Source: Chloroflexota bacterium
GTDB taxonomy: Bacteria > Chloroflexota > Limnocylindria > QHBO01
DNA: 6,788 nt
Reading direction: 5' to 3'
NCBI GenBank assembly: GCA_013694795.1
Contig: JACDBS010000037.1
Coordinates: forward strand, 1-6,788
A program made the position numbers and the translations under genes. This document shows, piece after piece, positions 1 through 5,539 of the stretch (position 1 is its first letter; every line of letters starts with the position of its first letter). The notes beneath the pieces are model-generated. The model did no database searches and had not been told where the DNA came from. It saw nothing but the letters and a program-made list of their open reading frames with translations.

Positions 1-179
1 CGTGAGGATGACCCATTTCTCATCAGGCGAGTCCTATCACGGCGGCAACCGCGGAATGGGTGCCTATTTCTTGTCAGGTGGTAGATAGGTCCGCAGGCGG
101 GCTCGTCTTATCGAGAAAAGGGCTTAACAGACCGACTGCGGAGCGGAATCGGTGACAAGCCTCATCTGGTGGGAGATAG
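1..179. other. Non-coding left edge, no supported gene
   Basis: No reading frame here looks like a real gene end. The forward frames open at base 1 close by about base 87 and encode nothing recognisable. One reverse frame is open to the left edge for about 35 codons, without a convincing start or family resemblance. The stretch looks less GC-rich than the genes to its right. Some local pairing is possible: CCGCAG (91-96) with CTGCGG (136-141), enclosing a small CTCG/CGAG hairpin (102-105 with 112-115). I recognise no riboswitch, tRNA or known small RNA. It is probably intergenic sequence upstream of the ATPase gene. Confidence 0.4.
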
Positions 180-209
180 CCTCGACGATCCTCCACGAAC
201 CTCGACGAA
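180..209. repeat. Three tandem 10-bp repeats upstream of ATPase gene
   Basis: Three head-to-tail 10-mers lie without gaps: CCTCGACGAT (180-189), CCTCCACGAA (190-199) and CCTCGACGAA (200-209). Units 1 and 3 differ only at the last base; unit 2 has a C for G at position 5. A 10-bp period puts each copy on about the same face of the DNA helix. The array ends 47 bp before the -10 box at 257-262, a usual place for an activator or other regulator to bind. That regulatory role is inference. A chance low-complexity run is the alternative, although the copies are much better conserved than the flanks. Confidence 0.6.
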
Positions 210-256
210 TGTGGGCACTCCCCATCTGGCGGCCACTTCGCCTGCTGCCCCGACCG

Positions 257-262
257 TATACT
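257..262 (+). promoter_or_regulatory. Extended -10 box of leaderless promoter
   Basis: TATACT matches the sigma-70-type -10 consensus at five of six positions and is preceded by G, as at the other promoters in this window. Seven bases separate it from the GTG start at 270, so transcription would start at or next to the first base of the start codon. No good -35 box is visible at 16-18 bp spacing. Confidence 0.6.
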
Positions 263-269
263 CGGCGGC

Positions 270-1829
270 GTGTCCACTGATCTCGAAGCGGCGATCGCCG
301 CGGGCTACGGCTTCGACGCCCCCGGCATCACGTTTGGCGCCGCCATGCAGGGCGAAGGCGCGCTCCCGAGCGCCCAGGTGCGCGTCCCGCTGGCCATGAT
401 GAACCGCCACGGGCTGGTGGCCGGGGCGACCGGCACCGGCAAGACGAAGACGCTCCAGGTGCTCGCCGAACAGCTCAGCGACGCCGGTGTGCCGGTCTTC
501 ATCAGCGACATCAAAGGGGACATCTCGGGATTGGCGGCGCCCGCGGTCCTCAACGACAAGCTCACCGGGCGCGCCGGGTCCATCGGCTTCGCGGATTACG
601 CGCCAAAGGCATTTCCGGTCGAGTTCTTCACGCTCGACCGCGAGGGCAAGGGCGTGCGCCTGCGCGCATCGGTCTCCAGCTTTGGGCCGATCCTGCTGGC
701 CAAGGTGCTCGAACTCAATGAGACGCAGCAATCGGTCCTTGCGCTGGCCTTCAAGTACTCGGACGACAAGAAGCTGCCGCTCATCAACCTCGAGGACCTG
801 CGCTCGCTGCTCAACCACCTCAACTCGGACGAGGGCAAGTCCGAGATGGCGGAGTACGGCGGGGTGGCAACGGCGACCGCCGGAGTGATCATCCGCAAGA
901 TCGTGGAGCTCGAGCAGCAGGAGGCGGATGCATTCTTCGGCTCCCCCGAGTTTGATGTCGAACACTTCCTGCGCACGGCAAGCGACGGTCGGGGCGTGAT
1001 CAGCGTCCTCGAGCTGGCCGACATGCAGGATCGACCCGCGCTGTTCAGCACGTTCATGATGTGGCTGCTGGCCTCGCTGTACGCGTCGCTGCCCGAGGTG
1101 GGCGACCCGGACAAGCCAAAGCTCGTCTTCTTCTTCGACGAGGCGCACCTCCTCTTCCGTGACGCCAACAAGACGTTCATGGGCCAGATCGAGCTGGTGG
1201 CGCGCCTCATTCGCTCCAAGGGCGTCGGCGTCTTCTTCGTCACCCACTCGCCGTCCGACGTGCCGTCCGAGGTGCTCGGCCAGCTGGGCAATCGCGTGCA
1301 GCACGCCCTGCGCGCCTTCACGCCCGACGATCTGGATACCGTGCGGGCAACTGCCGACACCTTCCCGACCACCGAGTTCTACGACGTTGAGAAGGAGCTC
1401 ACGAAGTTGGGTACAGGCGAGGCGCTCATCACCGCGCTCGATCTCAAGGGCAGGCCGATGCCGACGGCTCGGGTGATGATGCGGCCGCCCATGTCGCTCA
1501 TGGCCCAGGTCGACGCCGCCATCTTCGACTCGGTCGTGTCCGCTTCGAAGATCGCGCCCGAGTACGCGGTGGACACTGATCCGGAGTCGGCCAGGGAGAT
1601 GCTTGGCGCGCGCATGGCTCGGGCCAGCGAAGAGGCGAGGGAACCGATGGAGGGGGTCAGCGATCCGGAGTCCCCGGGCGAGCGCCGCATGCGACCGACG
1701 CGTCCACCGGAGAAGGGCACGGACTGGGGCAAGGTGGCGACCGAGGGTTCCCGCGTCATGCGTTCCGGCGCATTCAACACCATCCTGCGGACGGTCCTCG
1801 GCATCCTCACTGGTGGCCGTCGCCGCTGA
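270..1829 (+). CDS. HerA-like ATPase, DUF853/YjgR family
   Basis: This 519-residue protein is a P-loop ATPase of the DUF853 (YjgR) family, related to the C-terminal domain of the HerA DNA translocase. The Walker A motif GATGTGKT is at residues 52-59, directly after the family hallmark NRHGLVA (45-51). A 'SDIKGDISG' segment (79-87) follows. The Walker B strand LVFFFDEAH is at 285-293, and a sensor-like stretch, FFVTHSPSDVP, at 322-332. Residues 440-485 are polar and probably disordered. The last 25 or so form a basic amphipathic tail ending GGRRR, typical of the family. Length and domain order look complete. The GTG start is chosen because the frame matches the family from its N-terminus and a -10 box lies just upstream; there is no Shine-Dalgarno sequence. 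The family is predicted to be a cytoplasmic nucleic-acid-dependent ATPase, but its physiological role is not established. The gene is monocistronic, converging with the oxidoreductase gene. Confidence 0.93.
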   Translation: MSTDLEAAIAAGYGFDAPGITFGAAMQGEGALPSAQVRVPLAMMNRHGLVAGATGTGKTKTLQVLAEQLSDAGVPVFISDIKGDISGLAAPAVLNDKLTGRAGSIGFADYAPKAFPVEFFTLDREGKGVRLRASVSSFGPILLAKVLELNETQQSVLALAFKYSDDKKLPLINLEDLRSLLNHLNSDEGKSEMAEYGGVATATAGVIIRKIVELEQQEADAFFGSPEFDVEHFLRTASDGRGVISVLELADMQDRPALFSTFMMWLLASLYASLPEVGDPDKPKLVFFFDEAHLLFRDANKTFMGQIELVARLIRSKGVGVFFVTHSPSDVPSEVLGQLGNRVQHALRAFTPDDLDTVRATADTFPTTEFYDVEKELTKLGTGEALITALDLKGRPMPTARVMMRPPMSLMAQVDAAIFDSVVSASKIAPEYAVDTDPESAREMLGARMARASEEAREPMEGVSDPESPGERRMRPTRPPEKGTDWGKVATEGSRVMRSGAFNTILRTVLGILTGGRRR

Positions 1830-1845
1830 GAAGCGTCTCGCGTCG

Positions 1846-1865
1846 CGGGTGCCCGCGAGCACCCG
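1846..1865 (+). terminator. Hairpin after ATPase gene, possible terminator
   Basis: CGGGTGC (1846-1852) pairs perfectly with GCACCCG (1859-1865) around a 6-base loop, starting 17 bases after the ATPase stop codon. An overlapping alternative stem, CGCGGG/CCCGCG, also exists at 1844-1857. No T-rich tract follows (ACATTTCC), so this is at best a weak intrinsic terminator. Confidence 0.35.
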
Positions 1866-1998
1866 ACATTTCCGGCCGTACATGCACCGAGCGACTGGTA
1901 GGTCCACATCTTGTCCATCTCTGGTCGCCACCGGAGCGTGGACACGGCCGATCTGACCTCGAATCGGGCGGTTTCAAGCCCCTACAGTCAACGGAGGA

Positions 1999-2032
1999 AT
2001 CGGTGTCCCTCAGTCGCGTGGGAGGCACCGAT
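1999..2032 (-). terminator. Long hairpin just after oxidoreductase stop
   Basis: ATCGGTG (1999-2005) pairs with CACCGAT (2026-2032). After a two-base bulge (2006-2007) the stem continues with CCTC (2008-2011) against GAGG (2022-2025), closing a 10-base loop. The hairpin begins one base past the stop codon of the leftward oxidoreductase gene, the usual place for a terminator. On the leftward transcript it is followed by TTCCTCCG, which is pyrimidine-rich but not a U-tract. It also lies downstream of the convergent ATPase gene and could serve both transcripts. Confidence 0.45.
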
Positions 2033-2033
2033 A

Positions 2034-2840
2034 TCACCCATCCGCTGAATATCTGTCCAGGTTGGCGGTCGATGCGGCAATCTCCAGCCACGCGTTGACG
2101 GCGTCGTCAGCCGGGAGGCCGCGCACCACCACGGTGTCCGCCACGGACCGATACGGCGCCAACGCCTCCTCCAGCTCGGCGGCATCACCCGATTCGACCG
2201 CGACCCCCACCAGCCGATCCGGCTGCGCCGCGAAGGCTCGCGCGTAGTGGGGGCCGTGCGAGGCGTATCGGTTCATCTCCGTTCGCAGCCGTGATTCCGC
2301 GCCAGACCCGATGGCGGTGCGCACGTAGAGCACGAGCCGTGGTGCATGCCGCCTGGCGGCGTTGGCGCCCTCGGCCAGGCGTTCCCGAGTCCACACCACG
2401 CGGTCAGGGAGCGCCCACGTGGCGACGACGGCATCGGCCACCTCGCCGGCCAGTCGGAGCATCCTTGGGCCGACGGCTGCCACCGCGATCGGCACATCGG
2501 GATGCAGTGAACGCAGCTCGGCCACGCCATCGCGCACGAGTGCCAGTGACGACGACGCGCCCGTCCCGACGCCCAGCGTCAGCCGATCGAGTGGAAGCCT
2601 GGCTCCCGCCAGCCGCTTCGTTATGGCCGACGGCGAGTGTTCCGAAAGCGCGACCACGCCCAGGCCGAAGCGGAGTGTGGACGTGTCCGCTGCGGCCTCG
2701 CTCAGTGTCGCGATCCCGTCGCCGCGTGGCGTGTCGTTGACCCACAGCTCCGCGTAACCGAGGCGCTGGAGCTCCGCCCCGAGGCGAGCATGGTCGCCGC
2801 GGGAGGCGGCGGTGATCCCGAAGGCGAGGGGGGCGAGCAT
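2034..2840 (-). CDS. Luciferase-like (LLM class) flavin/F420 oxidoreductase
   Basis: The 268-residue product resembles the luciferase-like monooxygenase superfamily, TIM-barrel enzymes that use FMN or coenzyme F420. Visible family features are the N-terminal strand PLAFGI (4-9), a helix leading to GYAELWVND (28-36), LRFGLGVVALSEHSP (56-70), LPLDRLTLGVGTG (82-94), and the VGPRMLRLAGEVADAVV block (123-139) that carries cofactor-phosphate contacts in relatives. It is shorter than the usual 290-340 residues: the segment between GVGTG and VGPRML is reduced to about 28 residues, where many relatives carry a longer substrate-side insertion. The substrate is unknown, and FMN cannot be told from F420 here. 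The ATG at 2840 is chosen because similarity begins there. An in-frame GTG at 2921 would add 27 unconvincing residues. CACGCT (2853-2848 on this strand) lies seven bases before the ATG, a weak -10 candidate with leaderless spacing; no Shine-Dalgarno site is seen. Confidence 0.82.
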   Translation of the reverse strand: MLAPLAFGITAASRGDHARLGAELQRLGYAELWVNDTPRGDGIATLSEAAADTSTLRFGLGVVALSEHSPSAITKRLAGARLPLDRLTLGVGTGASSSLALVRDGVAELRSLHPDVPIAVAAVGPRMLRLAGEVADAVVATWALPDRVVWTRERLAEGANAARRHAPRLVLYVRTAIGSGAESRLRTEMNRYASHGPHYARAFAAQPDRLVGVAVESGDAAELEEALAPYRSVADTVVVRGLPADDAVNAWLEIAASTANLDRYSADG

Positions 2841-2881
2841 TCCGCACAGCGTGCCACATCCGTCGGGCGTGACACGAGGCG

Positions 2882-2887
2882 TAGACT
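2882..2887 (+). promoter_or_regulatory. -10 box for the ACT-domain gene
   Basis: TAGACT preceded by G fits the same G-TANNNT form seen before the other transcription units. Transcription would begin near 2894-2895, giving the ACT gene a leader of about 68 bases. A GTG at 2895 lies exactly seven bases beyond the box and opens a 28-codon frame that overlaps the ACT start. No -35 box is recognisable. Confidence 0.45.
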
Positions 2888-2951
2888 CGATGCCGTGGGC
2901 CGGTCCGATCTCGTCGGCCACCAGACCGATGGCCGGGCCGGCGCGACGAAC

Positions 2952-2958
2952 AGAGGTG
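2952..2958 (+). promoter_or_regulatory. Shine-Dalgarno site of ACT gene
   Basis: AGAGGTG lies four bases before the ATG at 2963 and is complementary to the 3' end of 16S rRNA. It fixes the start codon and shows that this gene is expressed from a leadered mRNA, unlike the ATPase and transporter genes. The short spacing is slightly suboptimal. Confidence 0.55.
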
Positions 2959-2962
2959 TCGC

Positions 2963-3370
2963 ATGCGCGCGTTCATCGTGAAGCTGGAGAACCACCCGGG
3001 CAGCCTGGCCGACGTGGCGGAGGCGCTGGGCGAGAAGGGCATCAACATCGTCGGGGTGTCGGGGTCGACCTGGGATGGGTCGGGGGCCCTGAGCCTGATC
3101 ATGGCCGACGAGGAAGGGGCGCGTGGCGTGCTCGAGGAACGCGACGCCGACTACCGTGAGGTGGAGCTCGTGTCGGCCGCCCTCGAGGACCGCCCGGGAT
3201 CGCTGGGCGCCGCAGCGCGACGGCTGGCCGATCGGGACGTGAACATCGAAACGCTGATCCCGACCGGCATGCAGGGCGGGCGAATCACGGTCGCGTTCGG
3301 CGTGGATGATGTCGCCGCCGCCCGCGAGGCGCTGGGCGAGCTCGCCGCGATGGGCAGCCAGCCCGTCTAG
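2963..3370 (+). CDS. Small tandem ACT-domain protein
   Basis: This 135-residue protein consists almost entirely of two ACT domains. The first spans about residues 2-62, with the characteristic loop-helix HPGSLADVAEALGEKGINI (11-29). The second spans about 66-130, with RPGSLGAAARRLADRDVNI (77-95). The PGSL turn begins the ligand-binding loop in each, and both carry the conserved asparagine of the '(V/I)NI' strand. ACT domains bind amino acids or other small ligands and usually regulate metabolic enzymes. There is no catalytic domain here, so it is a stand-alone regulatory or sensor protein; the ligand cannot be read from sequence. It is probably cytoplasmic and may pair its ACT units within or between chains. 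A Shine-Dalgarno site supports the ATG. It diverges from the oxidoreductase gene across 122 bp, and its stop codon overlaps the convergent phosphodiesterase stop. No amino-acid biosynthesis gene is adjacent. Confidence 0.88.
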   Translation: MRAFIVKLENHPGSLADVAEALGEKGINIVGVSGSTWDGSGALSLIMADEEGARGVLEERDADYREVELVSAALEDRPGSLGAAARRLADRDVNIETLIPTGMQGGRITVAFGVDDVAAAREALGELAAMGSQPV

Positions 3371-4134
3371 ATCTGAGAGGCCTGGGCCGGCCCCAGGGCC
3401 TTGCGCGCCACGTCGGGGACATCGGTCACGAAGCCCCACAGGCGGCAGGCCGCCAGGTGCTTCATGCGCTCGGGATCGTTCACGACGTAGCAGCCGACCT
3501 CGCGCCCAAAGGCGTGCGCCTGCGCGAGGAGCGGCAGGGGATCCATGCCCAGGTCGGCCTCCCACGCGTGCACGCCGGCGTGCCCGTGCTCGGTGGCCCA
3601 GGTCAAGGCCGGCTCGATCGGCTGCGTCGGGACCAGCAGATAGCCCGTCTTGATCCCCGGATCCAGTTCGCGGACGCGCTCGATGGTCGCCTCATCGAAG
3701 CTGATGACGGACAGGCGGCCGTTGCTGCGCACCGTGTGCGAGCGCACCGCTTCCACGACGGCGTCCGCCGCGGCGCGGGCCTTGATCTCGATCACCAGGC
3801 CCATCTCGTCGGGCAGCCAGTCGAGCACCTCGGGCAACGTCGGCACGCGCAGGTCACGGCCGGAAAACGGGAATCCGGAGTCGTCGGGGCGCGAGAAGGT
3901 CGCACCCGCATCGGCCTCACGAATGGCGTCCATGGTCAGATCGGCCACGCGCCCGGTTCGATCGGTCGTGCGGTCGAGCGTCTCGTCGTGGATGACGGCG
4001 AGCTGGCCATCCGCCGCAAGGTGCACGTCGAGCTCGATGGCATCGGCACCGGCTTCCACCGCCAGGCGATACGCCTCCATCGTGTTCTCCGGCGCCTGCG
4101 CGCTGGCTCCGCGGTGCGCGACCACGATCGTCAT
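3367..4134 (-). CDS. Glycerophosphodiester phosphodiesterase (GDPD)
   Basis: The 255-residue protein is a GDPD/UgpQ-type enzyme that hydrolyses glycerophosphodiesters to glycerol-3-phosphate and an alcohol. The signature HRGASAQAPENT is at residues 7-18 with catalytic His7. The metal-binding pair is in AIELDVH (Glu34, Asp36), the second catalytic histidine in VIHDETLDRTT (His49), and the EIK motif at 116-118. The C-terminal VTDVPD (236-241) corresponds to the usual ITDxP ending. 'CYVVND' (215-220) stands where relatives have a 'WTVN' motif. No signal peptide is visible, so it should be cytoplasmic, like UgpQ rather than periplasmic GlpQ. Length is normal. The ATG overlaps the upstream transporter stop as ATGA and has a strong GGAGG site seven bases before it, indicating translational coupling. 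Its final codons overlap the convergent ACT stop. It likely acts on substrates or products handled by the co-transcribed transporter, but that is inference. Confidence 0.93.
   Translation of the reverse strand: MTIVVAHRGASAQAPENTMEAYRLAVEAGADAIELDVHLAADGQLAVIHDETLDRTTDRTGRVADLTMDAIREADAGATFSRPDDSGFPFSGRDLRVPTLPEVLDWLPDEMGLVIEIKARAAADAVVEAVRSHTVRSNGRLSVISFDEATIERVRELDPGIKTGYLLVPTQPIEPALTWATEHGHAGVHAWEADLGMDPLPLLAQAHAFGREVGCYVVNDPERMKHLAACRLWGFVTDVPDVARKALGPAQASQI
3378..3401 (+). terminator. Terminator-like hairpin inside the GDPD 3' end
   Basis: AGG-CCTGGG (3378-3386) pairs with CCCAGG-g-CCT (3392-3401) around a CCGGC loop, with one bulged G at 3398. It starts eight bases after the ACT stop codon but lies within the last codons of the opposing phosphodiesterase gene. 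Only TTGCGC follows on the + strand, so a U-tract is lacking. It is the best terminator candidate for the ACT transcript, or could be a chance product of GC-rich Ala-Leu-Gly-Pro codons. Confidence 0.35.
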
Positions 4135-5447
4135 CGGTCCGCCTCCGGCAACCCTTCGGGCACGCCGCGCAGGATCCAGATCCCGACCAGCAGCAGCACG
4201 AAGAGGGAGGCGATCGCCACCTGGTATGCCCCGCGATCCAGACTCGACAGGAGCGCGGCGACGATGATGCCGTAGATGATCGGTCCCAGGACGGCGCTGA
4301 ACTTCCCGACCAGGCCATAGAGCCCGAACATCTCGCCCACCCGCTCCGGCGGGGTGAGTCGAAGGAGCATGAGCCGATCGACCACCCCGACGCCGCCCAG
4401 GCCCGCGCCAAGCAGCGCGCCCGCGAAGAGGAAGGGGATGGTGGCGAGGAAGAAGGTCAGGATGACCAGGCCCACCGCCCACGTGCCGAGGACCGCGAAC
4501 AGCGTGCGGCGTGGGCCCCATCGGTCCGCCAGGAAGCCCCAGCCGAAGCTGGCGATCACCGCGACGACGGTCAGGATCAGCAGCACCTGGAGCGCCTGGC
4601 CCTCGGTGAAGCCGACGGCGTAGACCGCGAACGCGCTCATCACTGCGATGGCGGTGTTGACCGGGTCGGAGTAGAAGAAGCGCGCCACGATGAACCGCAG
4701 CAACCCCGGCGCTTCGCGCGCGTGTCGGATGGTCTGGCCCAATTGCGCCCACGAGCGCGCCGCGTCAAGGGCACGGAAGCCGCTGCCGGCGCGCTCCTGC
4801 TCGCGCACCAGGAGGAAGAGCGGTCCGGCGAAGATTGCGAAGAGCCCGGCAACGAGGGCAAAAGTTGACGGCGTGGAGCGACCATCGGCATCGGTGCTGA
4901 TGCCCACCAACAGGAGGACGCCCACGAGCAGGGTGCCGCAGTAGCCGAGTGCCACGCCGATCCCCGACAGGCGGCCACGGGCAATCGGCCGCGCCACGTC
5001 GGGCAGCAGCGCGTCGTAATAGATGAGCGCCGCCTGGTAGGCGAAGTTGGCGACGGCGAATGCCACCAGACCCAGCCGGATGTCGACCAGGCCGATGACC
5101 ACCGTGCCGCCGATGCAGAGCGCGGTGAAGAACCCCAGGAACGGCTTGCGGCGACCGACCCGGTCGCTCATGGCGCCCAGGACCGGCGAGACGATGGCAT
5201 TGATGAGGACCGATACGCTGACAGCTGCGGTGAACCAGAAGGTGCCGCTTGCCTCGCCCAGGAAGCGGATGGACCACAGGCTCATCGCAAAGCTGACGAT
5301 GGCGAAGCTGAAGATGGTGTTGGCGAAGTCGTACAGCGCCCAAGCGAGCGCCTGGATGGGGCTGCCCGAGCGCGTCAGCCCGCCCAGTCCGCGCCACCAG
5401 CCTGCGGGCGCAAGTGCCGTCGCGGGTGTGCCCGGGGTGGCGTTCAC
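4131..5447 (-). CDS. UMF1/Atg22-like major facilitator transporter
   Basis: The 438-residue protein is a 12-helix major facilitator most like the UMF1 family related to yeast vacuolar effluxer Atg22. Hallmarks are ALYDFANTIF (37-46) in the first helix, LGAMSDRVGRRKP (90-102) as the MFS loop 2-3 motif, ALIYYDALLPD (140-150), GRLSGIGVALGYCG (158-171), and the second-half loop motif GFLADRWGPRR (304-314). VVDRLMLLRLTPPERVGEMFGLYGLVGK (355-382) is also typical. Helices lie at about 38-58, 71-92, 104-122, 126-146, 160-183, 195-214, 255-279, 286-304, 315-333, 336-356, 375-400 and 408-427. Atg22 exports amino acids; bacterial members are mostly uncharacterised, so the substrate is open. The frame extends upstream to 5669, but the GTG at 5447 is preferred because a -10 box lies six bases before it and the upstream residues lack family character. 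It is the first gene of an operon with the phosphodiesterase and diverges from the MMPL gene. Confidence 0.88.
   Translation of the reverse strand: MNATPGTPATALAPAGWWRGLGGLTRSGSPIQALAWALYDFANTIFSFAIVSFAMSLWSIRFLGEASGTFWFTAAVSVSVLINAIVSPVLGAMSDRVGRRKPFLGFFTALCIGGTVVIGLVDIRLGLVAFAVANFAYQAALIYYDALLPDVARPIARGRLSGIGVALGYCGTLLVGVLLLVGISTDADGRSTPSTFALVAGLFAIFAGPLFLLVREQERAGSGFRALDAARSWAQLGQTIRHAREAPGLLRFIVARFFYSDPVNTAIAVMSAFAVYAVGFTEGQALQVLLILTVVAVIASFGWGFLADRWGPRRTLFAVLGTWAVGLVILTFFLATIPFLFAGALLGAGLGGVGVVDRLMLLRLTPPERVGEMFGLYGLVGKFSAVLGPIIYGIIVAALLSSLDRGAYQVAIASLFVLLLVGIWILRGVPEGLPEADR
4142..4146 (-). promoter_or_regulatory. Shine-Dalgarno site of GDPD gene
   Basis: GGAGG on the minus strand, seven bases before the ATG at 4134, lies inside the last codons of the transporter gene. 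It is a near-ideal ribosome site and shows that the second gene of the operon is initiated conventionally, whereas the first gene has none. Confidence 0.75.
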
Positions 5448-5472
5448 GCGCGGATCATACGCTCGCGCCGTG
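5445..5472. repeat. Inverted repeat around the transporter -10 box
   Basis: CACGCGCG (5445-5452) pairs with CGCGC-c-GTG (5464-5472), leaving one bulged C, around an 11-base centre (5453-5463). The centre contains the -10 box, and the left arm contains the GTG start codon. If the transcript starts at the GTG, the dyad cannot fold in RNA, which points to a possible DNA operator. The arms are pure GC-rich sequence and could arise by chance. Confidence 0.3.
5454..5459 (-). promoter_or_regulatory. Extended -10 box of transporter operon
   Basis: On the minus strand TATGAT, preceded by G, matches the -10 consensus at five of six positions. Six bases follow before the GTG at 5447. Together with the absence of a Shine-Dalgarno site this predicts a leaderless mRNA for the transporter-phosphodiesterase operon. 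No clear -35 box is visible. Confidence 0.6.
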
Positions 5473-5490
5473 TCGGACCGCGTCTTGGGG

Positions 5491-5496
5491 TACGCT
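5491..5496 (+). promoter_or_regulatory. -10 box for the MMPL gene
   Basis: TACGCT preceded by G has the TANNNT form of the other promoters here. Transcription would begin around 5503-5504, leaving a leader of about 36 bases before the ATG at 5540. It is divergent from the transporter promoter, with the two -10 boxes about 31 bp apart. No good -35 box is seen. Confidence 0.4.
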
Positions 5497-5539
5497 GCGC
5501 CACGTTCGTCCGAGCACTCCGAGCGAGAACCCACATCTG

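Noticed and set aside
71..87. TTGTCA as a -35 box
   Set aside because: No -10-like hexamer lies 16-18 bp downstream; TAGATA at 82-87 is far too close.
84..160. Fleeting resemblance of 'GTCCGCAGGCGGG...GGGCTTAAC' to a 16S rRNA segment
   Set aside because: Only short scattered words match and the flanking rRNA helices are absent, so it is not an rRNA fragment I can support.
74..277. 67-codon minus-strand frame overlapping the ATPase start
   Set aside because: It shows no family similarity or ribosome site, and it overlaps the repeats and promoter of the ATPase gene.
162..1931. 589-codon open frame antisense to the ATPase gene
   Set aside because: It is a mirror of the GC-rich codon pattern of the real gene. 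Its translation is rich in Arg, His, Val and Glu without domains, and the + strand frame has clear Walker motifs.
3457..4275. 272-codon + strand frame opposite the GDPD gene
   Set aside because: It is antisense to a complete phosphodiesterase with all catalytic motifs and shows no recognisable domain or start signal.
3367..4752. 461-codon version of the GDPD extending through the transporter gene
   Set aside because: The residues before the ATG at 4134 are an out-of-frame reading of the transporter and resemble nothing. The GDPD signature and ribosome site define the shorter protein.
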